64,000 nt of DNA from contig NZ_KI421509.1 of NCBI RefSeq assembly GCF_000473225.1, positions 3,652,834 through 3,716,833 on the forward strand, in the 5' to 3' direction. The translations under genes were made by a program, and so were the position numbers. Shown one piece after another: positions 61,095-64,000 of the stretch (its first letter is position 1; each line of letters starts with the position of its first letter). The notes under the pieces are model-generated. The model saw only the letters and a list, made by a program, of their open reading frames with translations. It was not told where the DNA came from and searched no databases. The stretch is from Sedimentitalea nanhaiensis DSM 24252 (GTDB lineage Bacteria; Pseudomonadota; Alphaproteobacteria; Rhodobacterales; Rhodobacteraceae).

Positions 61095-61125
61095 TTGTCT
61101 CTCTAGTCTCTGTAGAGATTAAGAC
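61095..61125 (+). promoter_or_regulatory. MerR-family (CadR/PbrR-type) promoter, box 8
   Basis: -35 TTGTCT (61095-61100), spacer CTCTAGTCTCTGTAGAGAT (19 bp), -10 TAAGAC (61120-61125). Drives the transglutaminase-CzcD operon. Confidence 0.8.
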
Positions 61126-61154
61126 TCCTCGTGAATGATTCGAGGAGAGACCCT

Positions 61155-61924
61155 GTGGCACCCACCGATTCCTATTTAACCGCAACAAGACTGCTGGATT
61201 TTGACTCGCCCTCAATCTCGAACCTGGTACGAGATCGTGGCTGGCATGACCTTGCCCGTGTCGACCGGATTGGCGCGGTTTATGACTTTGTCCGAAACGA
61301 GATTGCGTTCGGCTACAACCGCGTCGACGACATTCCCGCCTCTGCGGTGCTGACCGACGGCTACGGGCAGTGCAACACGAAAGGGACGTTCTCATGGCAC
61401 TGCTGCGCAGCGTAGGCATCCGCTGCCGACTGCACGGCTTCACCATCCACAAGGCCCTGCAGCGTGGCGTGGTGCCCGAATTAGTCTACCCCCTCGCACC
61501 GTCCGAAATTCTGCACTCGTGGGTCGAAGTCGAAACAGAAGAGGGCTGGATCAATCTCGAAGGCTTCATTCTAGACGCCCCCTTCCTGCAGTCGCTTCAG
61601 AAGGAATTCAGCGAAACAGAGAGCCTTTGCGGCTACGGGGCCGGAACGGATTGCCTGAGTGCGCCACCAGTCAGTTGGAGCGGCGGCAGCACTTATATTC
61701 AGAGAACCGGTATCGTTCGTGATTTTGGAACCTTTGATGCGCCCGACGACTTTTACTTGAAGTATAGTCAGAACTTCGGATCTGCGCGTGATTTTCTCTA
61801 TCGCCACGTCATCCGTCACTGGATGAATGCTCGTGTTCGCCGCATCCGTCGTGGAATGTTGCCAAAGGTCCCTGGACTCAGTCGACCGAACCACAGCCAT
61901 GAGGAGAAGAACCGTGCCGCATGA
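61155..61924 (+). pseudogene. transglutaminase-like protein, frameshifted
   Basis: GTG 61155 (GAGGAG 9 nt upstream) opens a transglutaminase-like domain (DFVRNEIAFGYNRVDD, GQCNTKGT with catalytic Cys). A TCTC tract at 61390-61393 holds one extra TC; deleting it joins the second frame MALLRSVGIRCRLHGFTI, with HSW and Asp (WINLEGF) residues, to give 255 aa. As sequenced, translation stops 13 residues after the site. Function unknown. Confidence 0.8.
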
Positions 61925-62876
61925 TCATGGCCATACCCACATTGATCCTGAATCAGGTGATCGTAGGGTCTCCATCGCAATCTGGGCCAACGGTCTTCTG
62001 ACCGTCGCGCAGATCATTGGAGGCATCTTTTCCGGCAGCCTGGCACTGATCGCCGATGCCCTGCATAATTTCTCGGACATGGCGTCACTGGTGATCGCAT
62101 TCGTTGCACGCAAAATCGCCAGACGACCCGCCGATGAACGCATGACCTTCGGCTATGGTCGGATTGAAATCGTCGCCGCACTCATCAACTACACGACCCT
62201 GATCCTGATCGGCTTCTACCTGATCTATGAGGGTGGCATGCGGATGATCGACCCGCCCGAGGTCGCTGGTTGGACGGTGGTGATCCTGGGCGGTGTGGCA
62301 CTGGTCGTCGACACGTTGACGGCGCTACTTACCTATTCGATGCAGAAAGGCAGTGTGAACATCCGTGCGCTTTTCCTGCACAACCTGTCGGACGCTTTGG
62401 CCTCTGTGGCAGTCATCATTGGAGGGTCCCTGATTATCCTCTACGACATGAGATGGGTTGATCCAGCAATTACCATCGGCATTGCCCTTTACATCCTCTA
62501 TCTGGCTTTCACTGAGATTGGCGGTCCGATCAGAACCCTGATGCTCGGCAGCCCACCCGACATCGACAATGCAGCCGTCGTTGAGGCAATGCGGAGCGTC
62601 GATGGTGTCGCGGACGTACACCACGTGCATCTGTGGCAGATGGAGGAGCACAATGCGGCGCTGGACTGCCACGTGGTGCTGACAGCGGGGGGCTGGCATA
62701 AAATCGAAAAGATCAAGGCAGCGATCAAGGACCGGCTAAAGGAGGACTTCAACATCGCCCATTCCAGCCTGGAGTTCGAACACGAAGACCGCGCACACGA
62801 AAACGCCGACCTCTACGGTCACGGCAAGCCGGAAGAAGAGGAGAACCATGTTCACCGGGATCATGACAGGTCATGA
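61914..62876 (+). CDS. czcD: CzcD-type cation diffusion facilitator
   Basis: 320 aa from GTG 61914 (GAGGAGAAG upstream), overlapping the previous stop. N-terminal HDHGHTH, six spans with HNFSDMASLV and HNLSDALASV metal sites, cytoplasmic domain, and a His-rich tail (NHVHRDHD). Exports Zn/Cd/Co. Behind box 8. Confidence 0.93.
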   Translation: MPHDHGHTHIDPESGDRRVSIAIWANGLLTVAQIIGGIFSGSLALIADALHNFSDMASLVIAFVARKIARRPADERMTFGYGRIEIVAALINYTTLILIGFYLIYEGGMRMIDPPEVAGWTVVILGGVALVVDTLTALLTYSMQKGSVNIRALFLHNLSDALASVAVIIGGSLIILYDMRWVDPAITIGIALYILYLAFTEIGGPIRTLMLGSPPDIDNAAVVEAMRSVDGVADVHHVHLWQMEEHNAALDCHVVLTAGGWHKIEKIKAAIKDRLKEDFNIAHSSLEFEHEDRAHENADLYGHGKPEEEENHVHRDHDRS

Positions 62877-63051
62877 CGACGTGATCGGCGTCGCCTGCGA
62901 GTGCAAGCTCAGGGAAAGCGACCTGAATCGGATGCACGGACTGATTCAAGAGCGCCTGCAGGAGACAAGCAAGCCTAGCCTGGTCCTCGAACTCACGAGG
63001 CTCGAAGCCTTCAAGGTTCCGTCTGCTCTTGAGCCGGTCCAGAACTGCTGA
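62848..63051 (+). pseudogene. SpoIIAA/STAS-like protein, C-terminally truncated
   Basis: 67 aa with GGAG upstream; starts inside the CzcD gene by 29 bp. HDDVIGVACECKLRESDL and LVLELTRLEAF match the start of SpoIIAA-like STAS proteins of about 120 aa, and the second half is missing. The ISL3-like end lies 21 bp on, which may explain the loss. Confidence 0.55.
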
Positions 63052-63071
63052 GAGGCCGACTGCATCCTATC

Positions 63072-63115
63072 CGCCACACAAATTCTTGCAGAACCGATTT
63101 AAGGGCAATTCGAGA
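63072..63115. mobile_element. solo ISL3-like terminal inverted repeat
   Basis: CGCCACACAAATTCTTGCAG...AACCGATTTAAGGGCAA resembles the right end of the ISL3 element at 4453-4497, same orientation. No transposase beside it; a relic or recombination scar. Confidence 0.65.
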
Positions 63116-63335
63116 CTCATTTGACGATCGAGATGGCTCGGACGCTTTGACAAGCCATGGGACTGGTGCCGCGCGCAACGTGGTGGATGACGACGGGCGA
63201 GGCTGTCAGCTCGCGATCTTGCTGATCGCCGCAACCGCCATACGCATCATCAATGTTGCAATAGTATATTTTCGTATGTATGCTGGGTGAAGATTGTCAA
63301 GGGTCCTTGCCATGCGTTCCGAATGTTGATTGTCG
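63116..63335. other. 220-bp stretch without a recognisable gene
   Basis: No convincing gene or RNA. A short minus-strand frame ending in AVAAISKIAS has no RBS and no family signal. Confidence 0.4.
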
Positions 63336-63396
63336 CTGAGAACTGACCCGGCATTGTCACCGAGACTTGACCCACCCAGCTGTTATGTTCTTTGCG
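63336..63396. repeat. IS21-family terminal repeats
   Basis: Two direct repeats of the form TTGTCGCTGAGAACTGACCC and TTGTCACCGAGACTTGACCC (about 63336-63375), typical of multiple TnpA sites at IS21-family ends. They lie just past the istB stop. Confidence 0.65.
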
Positions 63397-64000
63397 TCAT
63401 GATGGCGTCAATGCTGCTGTCTCCTTTCGTTTCTTTTTCGCTGTCTCCGAGCTGGCCTTGAACCGATAGCTGTCATTGCCGGTCTCCAGGATGTGGCAGC
63501 GGTGGGTAAGGCGGTCGAGTAGCGCGGTGGTCATTTTCGCATCGCCGAACACGCTGGCCCATTCGCTGAAGCTCAAGTTCGTGGTGATGACGACGCTGGT
63601 GCGCTCGTAGAGTTTACTGAGAAGGTGGAACAACAACGCGCCTCCCGAAGCGCTGAACGGCAGATATCCCAACTCATCCAGGATCACCAAGTCGGTTTTC
63701 ACCAGCGCCTCAGCGATCTTCCCCGCCTTGTTTTGGGCCTTTTCCTGCTCCAGCGCATTGACCAACTCAACCGTCGAGAAGAAGCGGACGCGTTTACGGT
63801 GATGTTCGATCGCTTGGATGCCAAGAGCGGTGGCGACATGCGATTTCCCAGTTCCTGGGCCTCCGATCAGCACCACGTTTTCGGTCCCATCCATGAACTC
63901 GCAGCGATGCAACTGGCGGACCAAGGCTTCACGGATTTCGCTGGCGGCAAAGTCGAAGCCAGAGAGATCCTTGTATGCCGGGAAGCGTGCTGCCTTCATG
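63397..64000 (-). CDS. istB: IS21-family helper ATPase IstB, 5' end outside window
   Basis: 200 residues visible; AAA ATPase with Walker [10 protein letters not shown] (about residue 47) and Walker [14 protein letters not shown]. Usual length 240-260 aa, so about 45 N-terminal residues lie past the window edge. IstA is expected beyond. Runs into the repeats of the IS21 end. Confidence 0.9.
   Translation of the reverse strand, partial: MKAARFPAYKDLSGFDFAASEIREALVRQLHRCEFMDGTENVVLIGGPGTGKSHVATALGIQAIEHHRKRVRFFSTVELVNALEQEKAQNKAGKIAEALVKTDLVILDELGYLPFSASGGALLFHLLSKLYERTSVVITTNLSFSEWASVFGDAKMTTALLDRLTHRCHILETGNDSYRFKASSETAKKKRKETAALTPS

Noticed and set aside
1..64000. CRISPR arrays, tRNA or rRNA genes
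   Set aside because: No regular spaced repeats or cloverleaf/rRNA motifs were seen.

Overview
The window is high-GC, densely coded DNA from an alphaproteobacterium, most likely a Rhodobacterales member. Support for this comes from MntR in place of a gammaproteobacterial regulator set, a MerR-MerT-MerP-MerF-MerA order with a pyridine nucleotide-disulfide oxidoreductase inserted, PCuAC/SCO/CcmFGHI/CtaG/CcdA gene families, and codon use. This is inference from protein content; no rRNA or housekeeping marker is present. Almost the whole window is an accessory metal-resistance region, bounded on the left by an ISL3-family element (2770-4497) and on the right by an orphan ISL3-like end (63072-63115) and an IS21-family istB running off the edge.

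Layout. 1-2351: C-terminal three quarters of an RND efflux pump. 2545-4978: ISL3-family insertion joining two truncated genes. 5048-9983: mercury operon merR | merT-merP-merF-(disulfide reductase)-merA-(small membrane protein). 10116-25251: copper block with P1B ATPase CopA, CueR, a Tat-exported multicopper oxidase, two Met-rich single-pass microproteins, cytochrome c, several thioredoxin-fold proteins (CcmG, TlpA, DsbA, SCO), PCuAC and CcdA. 25258-31689: frameshifted methyltransferase, cation transporter, then an ArsR-divergent minus-strand run (CDF exporter, LspA, TRAP permeases, CYP152-type P450). 32125-36241: L,D-transpeptidases flanking a Zn/Cd/Pb P-type ATPase. 36245-41102: MntR-divergent operon of a di-heme cytochrome c peroxidase-like protein with a PhnDCE-type ABC transporter. 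41346-51955: 13-gene minus-strand operon (SCO, DsbB, DsbA, PCuAC, SCO, M23 peptidase, DUF411, ZIP, LspA, Lnt, small membrane protein, penicillin-acylase-like protein, CtaG). 52431-56715: ccmFGHI. 56815-58917: DsbD/ScsB. 59491-62876: MerR-family regulator, YnfA, second CcdA, transglutaminase-like pseudogene, CzcD-type exporter.

How it fits together. I find eight MerR-family promoters with the diagnostic 19-bp spacer and a CTNTAG/CTACAG-type dyad between 31972 and 61125. They lie upstream of the L,D-transpeptidase, the Zn/Cd/Pb ATPase, the 13-gene operon, ccmFGHI, DsbD, the local CadR/PbrR/ZntR-like regulator itself, CcdA and the transglutaminase-CzcD operon. This suggests one divalent-metal-responsive regulon that couples metal export to rebuilding of the cell envelope: disulfide formation and reduction, cytochrome c maturation, cytochrome oxidase copper loading, lipoprotein maturation and peptidoglycan cross-linking. 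I consider this the most novel feature of the window. Two separate CueR-type promoters control copA and cueR, and a classical mer promoter controls merTPFA.

Three genes carry frameshifts, each explained by a short tandem duplication (8 bp, 2 bp, 2 bp) that shifts the frame by +2. No tRNA, rRNA, CRISPR array or replication origin was seen.
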